Positions 38,277-46,937 of a DNA stretch of 64,000 bases are shown piece by piece; the stretch's first letter is position 1, and every line of letters begins with the position of its first letter. Below the pieces are notes generated by a model. That model had not been told where the DNA came from. It made no database searches and worked only from the letters and a program-made list of their open reading frames with translations. A program made the position numbers and the translations under genes. The stretch comes from Limnobaculum xujianqingii (GTDB taxonomy: Bacteria; Pseudomonadota; Gammaproteobacteria; Enterobacterales; Enterobacteriaceae), in contig NZ_JABMLK010000002.1 in assembly GCF_013394855.1 (NCBI RefSeq), positions 62,001 to 126,000 on the forward strand, read 5' to 3'.

Positions 38277-38566
38277 GTGCTTGCGTCGAGCAAAGGGGCG
38301 TTGGGGCGAACGCCCCTTTGCACTCCCCGCGCCTGCGCAGCCGACTGTTGACCGCCGCGTTGCGGCGGCAACCTCAGTCAGCCCAGAGGCTTAACGCACC
38401 GGCATAGAGCCGCTCCCAGCGTCGCTATGCCTCTCACCGCATCCATGCGGTTCGTGCTGCCTCTGGTCTTCCTTCGGCAACATTCGGATGCTTTAACCTG
38501 AAGGGCAAAGGGCAAAGGGCAAAGGGCAAAGGGCAAAGGGCAAAGGGCAAAGGGCAAAGGGCAAAA
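38277..38566. repeat. Family-2 structured repeat, copy E, with GGGCAAA heptamer tail
   Basis: It has the same layout as copy D. Hairpins are AAGGGGCGTT/AACGCCCCTT (38293-38318), CCGCCGC/GCGGCGG (38352-38368), GGCATAG/CTATGCC (38401-38431, again a 17-base loop) and ACCGCA/TGCGGT (38436-38451). Nine exact GGGCAAA units (38504-38566) close it. It lies between the convergent genes bax and mtlR. Confidence 0.82.
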
Positions 38567-38615
38567 TATAAAAATGAATGTCCGAATGGAATACCTGATT
38601 GGTAGTTAGCATTGC

Positions 38616-39175
38616 CAATCGTCGGGCTTAGCCCGACGCACCCCAGATTAAAGTACAGACGGTCTACCGGCCGAGCACCATGCTTATATAAGCAATATCG
38701 CTTTTACGGCCGGAATATCCACAGCAGTTAACAGTAAAAAGTGCCAATCGTCGGGAGAGGCCGCCGTTGGGGTCGACTTGGCGTAAGCCAACGAAGCGCC
38801 CCTAGGCGGACTAGGCCCGACGCACCCCAGGCTAAAGTACAAACGGTCTACCGGCCGAGCACCAAGCCTATATAAGCAATACCGCCTTTACGGCCGGAAT
38901 ATTCACGGTAGCTAACAGTAAAAAATGTCAATCGTCGGGCCCAGCCCGACGCACTCCAGGCTAAAGTACAGATGGTCTACCGGCCGAGCACCAAGCCTAT
39001 ATAAGCAATACCGTCTTTACGGCCGGAATATCCACAGTAGCTAACAGTAAAAAATGTCAATCGTCGGACTAGGCCCGACGCACCCCAGGCTAAAGTACAA
39101 ACGGTCTACCGGCCGAGCACCAAGCCTATATAAGCAATACCGCCTTTACGGCCGGAATATCCACGGTAGCTAAAA
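38616..39175. repeat. Tandem array of four family-1 units, 129-bp period
   Basis: Units begin with CAATCGTCGG at 38616, 38745, 38929 and 39058. The spacing is 129, 184 and 129 bases; unit 2 is longer by 55 bases because it carries the TCGACTTGGCGTAAGCCAAC hairpin block found in copy B'. Each unit holds GTCGGGC/GCCCGAC-type arms and CCGGCCG...CGGCCGG arms around a TATATAAGCAATA core. Nothing in the array looks coding. Confidence 0.85.
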
Positions 39176-39188
39176 CAAATACCCTAAT

Positions 39189-39725
39189 TTAAAAAGCTTT
39201 CTTATGCCCCAACCGCGACAACAAATCCGTAATATACAACACTAACGTCGACCGAATAGCCTGCTGGTACCGCTGAAGCTGCATATCCACCAGTTTGTCA
39301 TCAATAACATCTTCCGGCAGGTTTAATACCGGAGGAGGGGGCAGGGTGATGCCGTGCAGCATATGCAATGGACCCAGCACTTCATCATCAGTAAAGCTGA
39401 GATTATCCTGAATATTAAGCAGCTCATTATTCAGCGCCAGTAACAGTTCAACATCCTCATACTCATCCCGGGTAATAACCCCAAGGGCATAAATCAGTTT
39501 CAAACGCACCGGAAGTGCTGCCAGAGGGCCAGAACCCTCCAGCAACGGTTCAACAGCATACTTAACGGCATAGTCATCTTTGCGGAATACCTGCAGGATC
39601 AACAAATCGACGGCATCGGCTAACAGGCTGACAGCAGCCTCGATAAAGCCTTTTACCGTTAATCTGGCATTCAGACGTTCCAGAATGCGATTTTCAAATA
39701 CCTGAGTTTCTTCCATTGTTGCCAT
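39189..39725 (-). CDS. mtlR: Mannitol operon repressor
   Basis: MtlR represses mannitol transport and use genes and in E. coli is the last gene of mtlADR. This 178-residue copy looks intact. It shares with E. coli MtlR the stretches FENRxLERLNA, LLxLQVFRKDDYAVKYAVEPLL, VRLKLIYxLGVIxRxEYED, FTDDEVLGP and the C-terminal MQLQRYQQAIRSTLVLYITDL; the E. coli protein has a longer N-terminus. Its partners mtlA and mtlD directly upstream are broken, so it may have lost its purpose or act elsewhere. Confidence 0.9.
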   Translation of the reverse strand: MATMEETQVFENRILERLNARLTVKGFIEAAVSLLADAVDLLILQVFRKDDYAVKYAVEPLLEGSGPLAALPVRLKLIYALGVITRDEYEDVELLLALNNELLNIQDNLSFTDDEVLGPLHMLHGITLPPPPVLNLPEDVIDDKLVDMQLQRYQQAIRSTLVLYITDLLSRLGHKKAF

Positions 39726-39821
39726 AGTTACTTTGCCAGCTAAATCTTTTTACCTGAATAACAGACATTGCTGCCTGAGGTGGTTATATAAAGGTGCATA
39801 ATCTCATGATACAGGCATCTG

Positions 39822-40094
39822 CTAGGTCTGATGTTGCATGGTGTTATACACATTTGTTATTTGTGCCACAACCTCCGGTTGATCCTGAAGGTGACAAACG
39901 TCTTGCAGGGTTTGCTCAATTCCCTTCGACGCCAACATGGCTGCCAGTTCTTGCGCCTGCGGATCTTGCTTACTGCGATAACTCAATGCAGCCGCAATAC
40001 CAATCAGTAAATTTTGATGAGGCAAACCGTACTCCAGCGTACCACGAAGCGGTTTAATTAGCCGATCTCCCTCACTCAGCTTACGCAATGGTTG
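39822..40094 (-). pseudogene. mtlD: mtlD remnant: C-terminal part of mannitol-1-phosphate 5-dehydrogenase
   Basis: Only the last 90 or so codons remain, beginning at [16 protein letters not shown] and ending near VYNTMQ. They match E. coli MtlD from about residue 298 of 382. The NAD-binding and catalytic domains are gone. The fragment runs straight out of the mtlA coding sequence in another frame, so it is the right side of a deletion junction. An ATG at 40088 is in frame but lacks meaning for a stable enzyme. Confidence 0.9.
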
Positions 40095-41607
40095 GCGGGG
40101 TCAAAATGTTCATCGTTAGCAGCGACAATGGTTTGGGTAATCAGTTTGCTGTCGTTAGCTGCCTGAGGATGTTTGGCCGCCAGCAGGCGAGCCGTTAAGT
40201 CGTTGTAAAGCTGACTGTCGAGAAAGTTTTTCAACGAGATATGTATAGCATGAGGCGCATGATCCATCGCCCGACGGGTAAGATCCTGATGGGTGATAAC
40301 CATATCCACGCCTTCCGGCAGACTATTAATCGCACAGTTAGCAACGGTAATATGGTTGAGTCCGGCATCTTTTACTTTTTTACGTAGTACTCCGGCCCCC
40401 ATCGCGCTGGACCCCATACCGGCATCACAGGCAACCATAATAGTGCGCACATAGCTTAAGTCTTTCACCATATCGCTTTTATGTAACGCCGGTTGTGCAG
40501 CACCGCCCTGAGCTTTATTGCCTTTGGACTGTTGCTTCATGCCTTGCATACGGCGAGTAGCGTCTGCCAGACCGTTGTTCTCTTCTTCTCCGGCAGGTAC
40601 GCGCTTAAGCATCACGGCTGAAATCAGGAAAGAGACAATACCAGAAGCCAGAATAGACAGAACTACGCCAATCAGTGATGACTTTGGTGTCATTAGCAGG
40701 ACGGCAAAAATAGAACCGGGAGACGCAGGAGAAACCAGTCCCGCATTAAACAGCGTTAGGGTAAATACACCCGTCATTCCGCCTAAAATCACCGCGATAA
40801 TCAAACGCGGGTTCATTAAAACGTAAGGGAAGTAGATCTCATGAATACCACCAAAAAAGTGGATAATCACCGCACCCGGAGCAGACTGTTTTGCACTGCC
40901 TTTACCAAAGAACATATAGGCCAATAGCACACCAAGGCCCGGACCCGGATTGGCTTCAATCAGGAAGAAAATGGATTTGCCCGTTTCTGTTGCCTGCTGA
41001 ATTCCCAGCGGAGAGAAGATCCCGTGGTTGATGGCGTTATTCAGGAACAGAATTTTTGCCGGTTCAACAAAAATAGAGGTTAACGGCAGCAGGTTGTTCT
41101 GCACCATAATGTTAACCCCGGCAGCCAGCAGCTTAGACAGGGATTCAACCAGCGGGCCGATAGCCATAAAAGCCAGGATAGCCAGTAACATACCAATGAT
41201 ACCGGCAGAGAAGTTATTCACTAACATCTCAAAACCGCTTTTGATTTTACCATCAACCCAGCGGTCAAAGCGGCGGATGGCATAGCCACCCAGCGGCCCC
41301 ACAATCATAGCCCCCATAAACATTGGCATATCGGCACCGATAACCACACCCATGGTGGTGCGCCTACAACGCCACCGCGTTCGTCACCAACCAGACGCCC
41401 ACCGGTGTAACCGATTAATAGCGGAAGTAAGTAGGTAATCATTGGGCCAACCAGTTTGGCTAAGGTTTCATTTGGTAGCCAACCGGTAGGAATAAACAGT
41501 GCGGTAATCAGCCCCCAGGCGATAAATGCGCCGATATTGGGCATCACCATGTTGCTGAGGAAGCGGCCAAAATTCTGTACCTTGACCTTTATATTTGGTG
41601 ATAACAT
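40076..41607 (-). pseudogene. mtlA: mtlA pseudogene: mannitol PTS EIICB, frameshifted and truncated
   Basis: MtlA is the mannitol-specific PTS EIICBA. This copy starts at ATG 41607 (GAGGGG upstream) with [28 protein letters not shown]. After [10 protein letters not shown] it loses frame: four bases, expected to encode part of ITT, are missing near 41365. The rest of EIIC and the EIIB domain (VACDAGMGSSAMG with its phospho-Cys) follow in another frame to about DEHFDPAN. There the sequence jumps to the end of mtlD. The EIIA domain with its His site is absent. Two separate lesions make function very unlikely. Confidence 0.92.
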
Positions 41608-41744
41608 AAAACACCCCTCGAGGTACGCGCAGATGATAGTGCACGTAGTAGTAGTCGGGACGGCTTCGCCAAAAACCGTCAATCATTTTCAATGCAGGCC
41701 GACTCTATCACGACATTTTTGTCTCGCGTACCCCGGGCGGACTT

Positions 41745-41921
41745 TGTGATCATGATCACTTAGTTACCCCCCTTGCTCTATGCTTGTTAGTGATATTGAT
41801 CACAAAAAATAGCTGTAAGAAAGTGACAATGTTAATAAAAGTACCGATTTGGTAATTTTTATGTGATGTTTATCACTATTTTTCTGATTGAGCTTGTTTG
41901 TCAAGTGTGATATTAATCACA
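41745..41921 (-). promoter_or_regulatory. mtl control region with four CRP sites
   Basis: Four TGTGA-N6-TCACA-type sites lie upstream of mtlA: 41745-41760 (second half TCACT), 41789-41804 (AGTGA first half), 41862-41877 (TCACT) and 41906-41921 (perfect). E. coli mtlA is known for an array of CRP sites in its promoter. A fifth, weaker candidate lies near 41821. The sites remain good although the operon is broken. Confidence 0.82.
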
Positions 41922-42288
41922 AAGTATTTTTCATTTCCCGCCTTGCCGATCGATAACTCCGTTTTCAGAACCTTCAGCTTCGATAGCCGATCGTTATTTC
42001 TGTAACTTAATTACAATTTATTGGTTTTTGGCGAGTTTTTTTCAGCAATGCCGCATGGCGATTGGCTTTTTCAGATGCTTTCTTTTATAGTAGCCACGCA
42101 TATAGTGCGTTATCACTTTTATTATCACTGTTTCACCGAGGCTTGCATGTTGGAGATTGCGTTAAACCATTGATATTGATCCCGAACTAAACCGGGCGAT
42201 ATCACAAATCCTGAGAATGATGAATATTCTGCGCTGCATATAGCGGGTGCGTAGAGGATTAGGTGTGGTTTTTAACGAGGTTTTCAAT
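41922..42288. other. Intergenic region between mtl control sites and the methyltransferase unit
   Basis: About 370 bases without a supported gene. It should hold the promoter of the methyltransferase unit. I see no repeat or RNA gene. Confidence 0.4.
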
Positions 42289-42459
42289 ATGACGCTTTTC
42301 ATCCGGAACGTGTCGTTCCTGCATCATCCTGTATTTAATTATCGACGCTGTCGCCACGGTTTGCTCGTGGTGTCGGTTCTCTGCTATCTGCCGATTTGTG
42401 CGGCTCATTCATCATTTATCCATTTTATTAATATTGTTAAAAAGGAAAATGACCAATGA
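42289..42459 (+). CDS. Possible 56-residue small protein, coupled to methyltransferase
   Basis: A short frame starting at ATG 42289 with GAGG eight bases upstream. It has a hydrophobic stretch (GLLVVSVLCYLPICAA) after a basic segment, so it could be a single-span membrane or exported peptide. Its stop overlaps the next ATG as ATGA, a coupling arrangement. I recognise no family. It may be a leader peptide or a chance frame. Confidence 0.35.
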   Translation: MTLFIRNVSFLHHPVFNYRRCRHGLLVVSVLCYLPICAAHSSFIHFINIVKKENDQ

Positions 42460-43169
42460 CGTCACCAATTAACCTATTATTTCAAGATTCATTTTTACGC
42501 CAACATATGATGGGTCCCAATGCTTTGCTCATCGCCCGGGAACTGACGCGAGATCTACCTTTGAAAAAAGGAATGCGTATTCTGGACTTAGGCTGTGGTG
42601 CAGGGATTACTTCATTGTTTCTGGCTCATCAATTTGACGCCACAATCTATGCGGTAGATTTATGGATTAGCTCCACTGACAACTGGCAGCGATTCAAGCA
42701 ATTTGGCATGGAGGATCGTATTATTCCGCTCAATCTTGATGCCCATGAATTGCCGTTTGCTGAAGGCTATTTTGATGCGGTGATTAGCATTGATGCTTAC
42801 CAATACTTTGGCCATAAGCCGGGTTATCTGGAAACTCACCTTGCTCCACTGGTAAAACCGGGTGGTCTAATTGCCGTAACGGTTCCCGGATTACAGCGTC
42901 CTTTAGTCAATGGACAACCGCCAGAAGAGATGCTCCCTTGGTGGCAAGAAGGGATGTATTTTTTTACCAGCGACTGGTGGAAAACCTTGTGGGAAGCTTC
43001 AGGTGCGGTATCAATTGAAACCTGCCGTGAAATGGACTGTTGTAAACAGGCCTGGGATGAGTGGCTACTGTGCGACAGTAATCCTTATGCGGTGAAGGAT
43101 AGAGATATGATGGCCGTTGAAAACGGACAATATTTCAATCTGGTTCAAATTGTCGGAAAAGTTAACTGA
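42456..43169 (+). CDS. Class I SAM-dependent methyltransferase
   Basis: A 237-residue methyltransferase of the UbiE-like class I fold. It has motif I ILDLGCGAGITS, an acidic end of strand 2 (YAVDLW), LDAHELPFAEGYFDAVISIDAYQYFG covering motifs II-III, and LVKPGGLIAVTVPG. The C-terminal third (WWQEGMYFFTSDWWKTLWEASG) probably holds the substrate lid. AGGA lies nine bases before the ATG. The acceptor is unknown, and the neighbours give no pathway clue. Confidence 0.85.
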   Translation: MTSPINLLFQDSFLRQHMMGPNALLIARELTRDLPLKKGMRILDLGCGAGITSLFLAHQFDATIYAVDLWISSTDNWQRFKQFGMEDRIIPLNLDAHELPFAEGYFDAVISIDAYQYFGHKPGYLETHLAPLVKPGGLIAVTVPGLQRPLVNGQPPEEMLPWWQEGMYFFTSDWWKTLWEASGAVSIETCREMDCCKQAWDEWLLCDSNPYAVKDRDMMAVENGQYFNLVQIVGKVN

Positions 43170-43187
43170 CTGATAATTTAGTAAAAC

Positions 43188-43213
43188 AGTGGCCTGACGA
43201 TGGTTAGGCCACT
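43188..43213 (+). terminator. Hairpin after the methyltransferase gene
   Basis: AGTGGCCT/AGGCCACT is a perfect 8-bp stem with a 10-base loop, 19 bases after the stop. The following AATTTA is only weakly T-rich, so termination is likely but not certain. Confidence 0.65.
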
Positions 43214-43504
43214 AATTTAAAATGTGATTTCCAGATAATTTTTTTAAATACTAATGGGTGTTTAAATAATTAAAAATTACTTTTATAACTGTTGATATTA
43301 TTGCATTTTTATTGTGTTTTTTCTGGTAATTGAATTCTTTTCCCCTTTATTATTGGGGTTTTTATTTTATTTATAAAAATCTTTAAATATCAATATACAA
43401 TTTTAATATTGGATGTTTATTGCCCTTAAAGCGTGGTTATTGTTAATTTTGTTTGTTAGCATATCAATCAATGGAGCTGTATTAATTGAGGGAACGACTT
43501 CAAT
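43214..43504. other. AT-rich promoter region of an autotransporter gene
   Basis: Nearly 290 bases of very AT-rich DNA precede the autotransporter start, a pattern often seen at H-NS-silenced surface genes. No gene or repeat is seen. Silencing is inference. Confidence 0.4.
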
Positions 43505-45106
43505 ATGAAAACCACATTATCTGCTTTAAGCATATTAATCCCTTTAGCGTTTTGCCAGACCGCTTTTGCGCTGAATACCACGATATCTGAAGGTGAAACT
43601 TCCTCTATTCGCTCTGGTGCCTATTTATCCGGCATGACATTGATTAATCATGGCGGAGAGCTGCGTCTGATGGCTAACGACGCCAGTGCACCAACTTATG
43701 CAGAATATGTTGAGCTAAACGGCGATGATGCACTAATGAAGATAACGGCAAATAGTGCAGATACGGATATGGTGAGCATTGGTACGCTGCGGGGCACGGG
43801 TAATGTCGTGTTTAATAGCATAATTAATGGTACTGCTGAGAGCGCAACATACTCTCATTTAAATATAGATACTCTGTCAGGCTGTATCACCTTCGATTTC
43901 AATACTGAGATTCAGCATGGACGTGGTGATTATCTGACAATTCGACAGGGTAGCGGTCGGCATCTGATTCGAGTGGCAGACTCTGGAGCAGAGATTACCA
44001 ATCCCGGAGATAAATCGCTGGATTTAATTACCGACCAAAGTGGCGGCAGCAGTTTTAATCTGACCAATGTTAATGGCGTCAATATTAATGCGGTAGATGG
44101 TGGTACCTATATCTATTCATTGTATAACCGCCCTGAAGCCAATGGAGAAGTTTGGTATCTCGGCGCAATTGATATGCGCGTTAATTCACCCAGCCTCAGC
44201 CCTGCAACGGATGCGATACTCTCCATGGCGGCAGCACCACAGCTGATTTTTAATAATGAACTTCAGAGTTTACGCTTCAGAAAAGGCTCCCTGCTACAAA
44301 ATGAAGGCAATGCCGGAGTCTGGATCAGAACCACCAGTGGAAAAAGCAATATCTCCGCCGATAATGCACACTTTAAGCTGGAACAGGCGGGTATTGAGCT
44401 GGGAGCTGACCGCATGGCGGATTATGAAAGTGGTAAAGCATTCTGGGGTGGTTTCACCAGCTATAGTAATTCCGATGTGAAACATGCTCGCGGGGGCACC
44501 AGCAATATAGATAGCTACAGTGCCGGACTTTACGGTACCTATTTTTATCAAAGCGGCTGGTATATTGATGGCGTATTGAAATACAGTCATTTCAGCAATG
44601 ACTTACAAGCCATCTCAACCAATGGCGCAGGTATTAAGGGTGACTACAGCCAGAATGCACTGGGTGGTTCGCTTGAGGTGGGATATAACGCATCGGTTGT
44701 AGCTGATATCTGGATTGAGCCCTACGTCCGCCTGGCCTATGTGCAGGTTGGTGGAGAAGACGTTAGGTTAAATAATGATATGAAAGCCAAAATTGACCAT
44801 CAGGATTCCCTGACCAGCGAATTGGGTTTTAGCCTGGGAAAAAGTTTCAGCACCGGCGAAAACAGCATGGTAACCCCTTATATTAAAGCCGCCTGGGTTC
44901 ATGAGTATATTGATAACAACAATACTGTAATTAACCAGCGTAACCAGTTTACAACTGATTTATCCGGCGATATGGCTAAAGTGGGGCTGGGTGTGGATGC
45001 CAGACTATCCCGACAGGTAACTTTGTTTGCCGAAGTTGATTATGCCAAAGGCAGCAAAATCGAAGTACCGGTTCAGGGGAATTTAGGATTGCGCTATAGC
45101 TTCTGA
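43505..45106 (+). CDS. Type V autotransporter with short passenger
   Basis: A 533-residue protein with a signal peptide (MKTTLSALSILIPLAFCQTAFA). A passenger of about 220 residues resembles pertactin-type beta-helix sequence (SGMTLINHGGELRLMAND, DYLTIRQGSG). A C-terminal 12-strand autotransporter barrel follows (about 255-533), with GVWIRTTSGKSN, DSYSAGLYGTYFYQSGWYIDGVLKYSHF, TSELGFSLGKSF and final Phe in GLRYSF. It should be displayed on the outer membrane. The passenger is short for the family, and no cleavage or adhesive motif is clear. Its function is unknown. Confidence 0.85.
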   Translation: MKTTLSALSILIPLAFCQTAFALNTTISEGETSSIRSGAYLSGMTLINHGGELRLMANDASAPTYAEYVELNGDDALMKITANSADTDMVSIGTLRGTGNVVFNSIINGTAESATYSHLNIDTLSGCITFDFNTEIQHGRGDYLTIRQGSGRHLIRVADSGAEITNPGDKSLDLITDQSGGSSFNLTNVNGVNINAVDGGTYIYSLYNRPEANGEVWYLGAIDMRVNSPSLSPATDAILSMAAAPQLIFNNELQSLRFRKGSLLQNEGNAGVWIRTTSGKSNISADNAHFKLEQAGIELGADRMADYESGKAFWGGFTSYSNSDVKHARGGTSNIDSYSAGLYGTYFYQSGWYIDGVLKYSHFSNDLQAISTNGAGIKGDYSQNALGGSLEVGYNASVVADIWIEPYVRLAYVQVGGEDVRLNNDMKAKIDHQDSLTSELGFSLGKSFSTGENSMVTPYIKAAWVHEYIDNNNTVINQRNQFTTDLSGDMAKVGLGVDARLSRQVTLFAEVDYAKGSKIEVPVQGNLGLRYSF

Positions 45107-45122
45107 TAATTTGATACCGGCC

Positions 45123-45170
45123 AGCCCGATGATGAAATCATTCTTTTTCTGTTTAGTCACCGGGCTTTTG
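45123..45170. terminator. Candidate terminator between convergent autotransporter and MFS genes
   Basis: AGCCCG (45123-45128) pairs with CGGGCT (45161-45166), followed by TTTTG on the plus strand. The loop is long but contains an inner TGAT/ATCA helix. Confidence 0.5.
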
Positions 45171-45180
45171 TTATTCCGAT

Positions 45181-46395
45181 TTATGATTTAACTGCCGCCG
45201 TTCTGCATAGTAAATAACTCAAAATAATCCCCAATGCCCCCCAGGCTCCGGTTAACAGCCAGACAGAACTCCAACCCTGAGTGTAATCCACCACTAAAGC
45301 GACAATAATTGGACCAGCAAACTGACCAAAGCTTATCCATTGCTGCAGCCAGCCAATGGTGACGGGAATATTTTGTACTGATGGTGTGACTTTAACTGCC
45401 AGATTGAATAGCGTTGCCGGAGCCAGCCCTCCGGCAGCAGAGAACAGAGTAATAGCAATAAACTGAGTCCAGGGAGAACTGTTCAGCCCAAAGGCAACAA
45501 AGGCGGACGCTATCATGGTAATGAAGGCAATATTTAACAGCAGATTGGCGGATACCTTTTGCTGTAACAATTTGCCCGCCAGTAAGTTACCAACAATATT
45601 GACCCCGGCCGCGATGGCGGTAAAGGTTCCCATTAACGCGCCAGAAATCCCCGCTTCGCGATAGATAATCGGTAAAAAGCTAATAATTGCAACCCACTGG
45701 CTGGTATACATGGAAAAGGTTACGGCGACCAGCCAGGGCTCTTTCACCGTCAGGGTTTGTTTAATTGATAACCAGGCTTGATGCAGCTGATTATGTCCGG
45801 GGGCATGGTCAGGGCGGTTCTCTTTAACCGTTCGCCATACCAGCAGAGCCATAATCAGAGTGATAATGCCAGAACCTGTCCACAGTACTGACCAGTCAAA
45901 ATAGTTGAGAATTGAAGCACCGGCAAATAGCGCAAATACCGTCGCGGTTGGTATATAGGCACTCCACAAAGCAACAAAGAAACTTAATCGGGCTTTAGGG
46001 GCGATATGTTTGATTAGCGCCGGGGCGGACATGGTGACCATTAGCAGGGCAAAGCCTTCTATAATGCGAAATACCAGCAGGGTGGCAATGCCGCTGGCGG
46101 TTGCTCCGGCGAAGGAGGCTGCCGATAAGACACAAAGCCCAATCAGGATACTTTGCTTTTGCCCGATACGTTGAACAAACAGGCCAAACACCAACCCCAG
46201 TAGCATTCCCGCCAGTTGAAATACAGAAATCAACCATCCAGCCTGTGAAAGGCTAAGCTCCAGCGTTTCCTGCAAAACGGGCAGTGCCGGAGGCAACTTC
46301 CAGATATGCAATGCGGCACTGACTCCCGCCAGAAAGACAATAAAAGCTTGAGTGGCGGAAGGCGTAACTTGTTGTTCCTGATGGCTGACTGACAT
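45181..46395 (-). CDS. MFS transporter, CynX/NimT-like
   Basis: A 404-residue, 12-helix major facilitator protein. The N-terminal half has LQETLELSLSQAGWLISVFQLAGMLLGLVFGLFVQRIGQK, matching the cyanate/nitroimidazole (CynX/NimT) branch. The start at 46395 is set by CAGGAG five bases upstream; longer frames add a stretch not typical of the family. No metabolic gene is adjacent, so the substrate cannot be predicted. Confidence 0.8.
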   Translation of the reverse strand: MSVSHQEQQVTPSATQAFIVFLAGVSAALHIWKLPPALPVLQETLELSLSQAGWLISVFQLAGMLLGLVFGLFVQRIGQKQSILIGLCVLSAASFAGATASGIATLLVFRIIEGFALLMVTMSAPALIKHIAPKARLSFFVALWSAYIPTATVFALFAGASILNYFDWSVLWTGSGIITLIMALLVWRTVKENRPDHAPGHNQLHQAWLSIKQTLTVKEPWLVAVTFSMYTSQWVAIISFLPIIYREAGISGALMGTFTAIAAGVNIVGNLLAGKLLQQKVSANLLLNIAFITMIASAFVAFGLNSSPWTQFIAITLFSAAGGLAPATLFNLAVKVTPSVQNIPVTIGWLQQWISFGQFAGPIIVALVVDYTQGWSSVWLLTGAWGALGIILSYLLCRTAAVKS

Positions 46396-46604
46396 AACGC
46401 TCCTGAATAATGATATCCATAACCCTGACAATAGTAGGGTGATGCAAAGTGTCGACCATAGCGTAAAAGAAAATAATTTATAACAATTAATTATCAAATT
46501 TGTTACATAAATCGTTTCAGGTACAGGATATGAAAGACAGGAAATCAGGCGCAGCGAGAGTGTTTACACAGGGAGAAAGGTTATCAGGAGATAGGCCTGT
46601 ATAA

Positions 46605-46937
46605 TTATTTTGATGCCATAGCAATAGACTGTTTGAGCAGCTCAATAAGCTCACTACCATCACGGGTGGTAAATTTTGCGCAGGGCTCATCCCAGTTATT
46701 ATCAGAAATGGTATAGATGATGAACTCTCCCTGCTCATCAAAAGAGGGGTACCAACCTACATCGACAATGTTTCCATTACTGAACTCTATTTGCAGTAAG
46801 TCTTCATCCAACTGGTCAATTATAGTAGGTAAAGATTGATTTAAATTTAATGAGGCGATCTGATTGTAGATACTTACGCTATTTTTTACTTTAACGCTGA
46901 CGCCACATACCATTATTTCTTTAGCCATGAAATCCAT
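46605..46937 (-). CDS. Unknown small acidic protein
   Basis: A 110-residue cytoplasmic protein I do not recognise. It has alternating beta-like segments (LLQIEFSNGNIVDVGWYPSFDEQGEFIIYTI) between helical ends. That layout is like small immunity or SMI1-type proteins, but no diagnostic motif is present. An internal ATG at 46928 is an alternative start. It stands alone between an MFS gene and a long AT-rich gap. Confidence 0.6.
   Translation of the reverse strand: MDFMAKEIMVCGVSVKVKNSVSIYNQIASLNLNQSLPTIIDQLDEDLLQIEFSNGNIVDVGWYPSFDEQGEFIIYTISDNNWDEPCAKFTTRDGSELIELLKQSIAMASK

Noticed and set aside
38072..38371. 99-codon minus-strand frame
   Set aside because: It spans the bax terminator, the 43-bp direct repeat and the family-2 hairpins, so it is a by-product of repeats.
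38504..38566. Possible CRISPR array at the heptamer repeats
   Set aside because: The 7-bp units are directly adjacent with no spacers, and no cas genes are present.
38616..39175. Possible CRISPR array in the 129-bp tandem repeats
   Set aside because: The units are long and similar throughout, without unique spacers; they match dispersed elements elsewhere.
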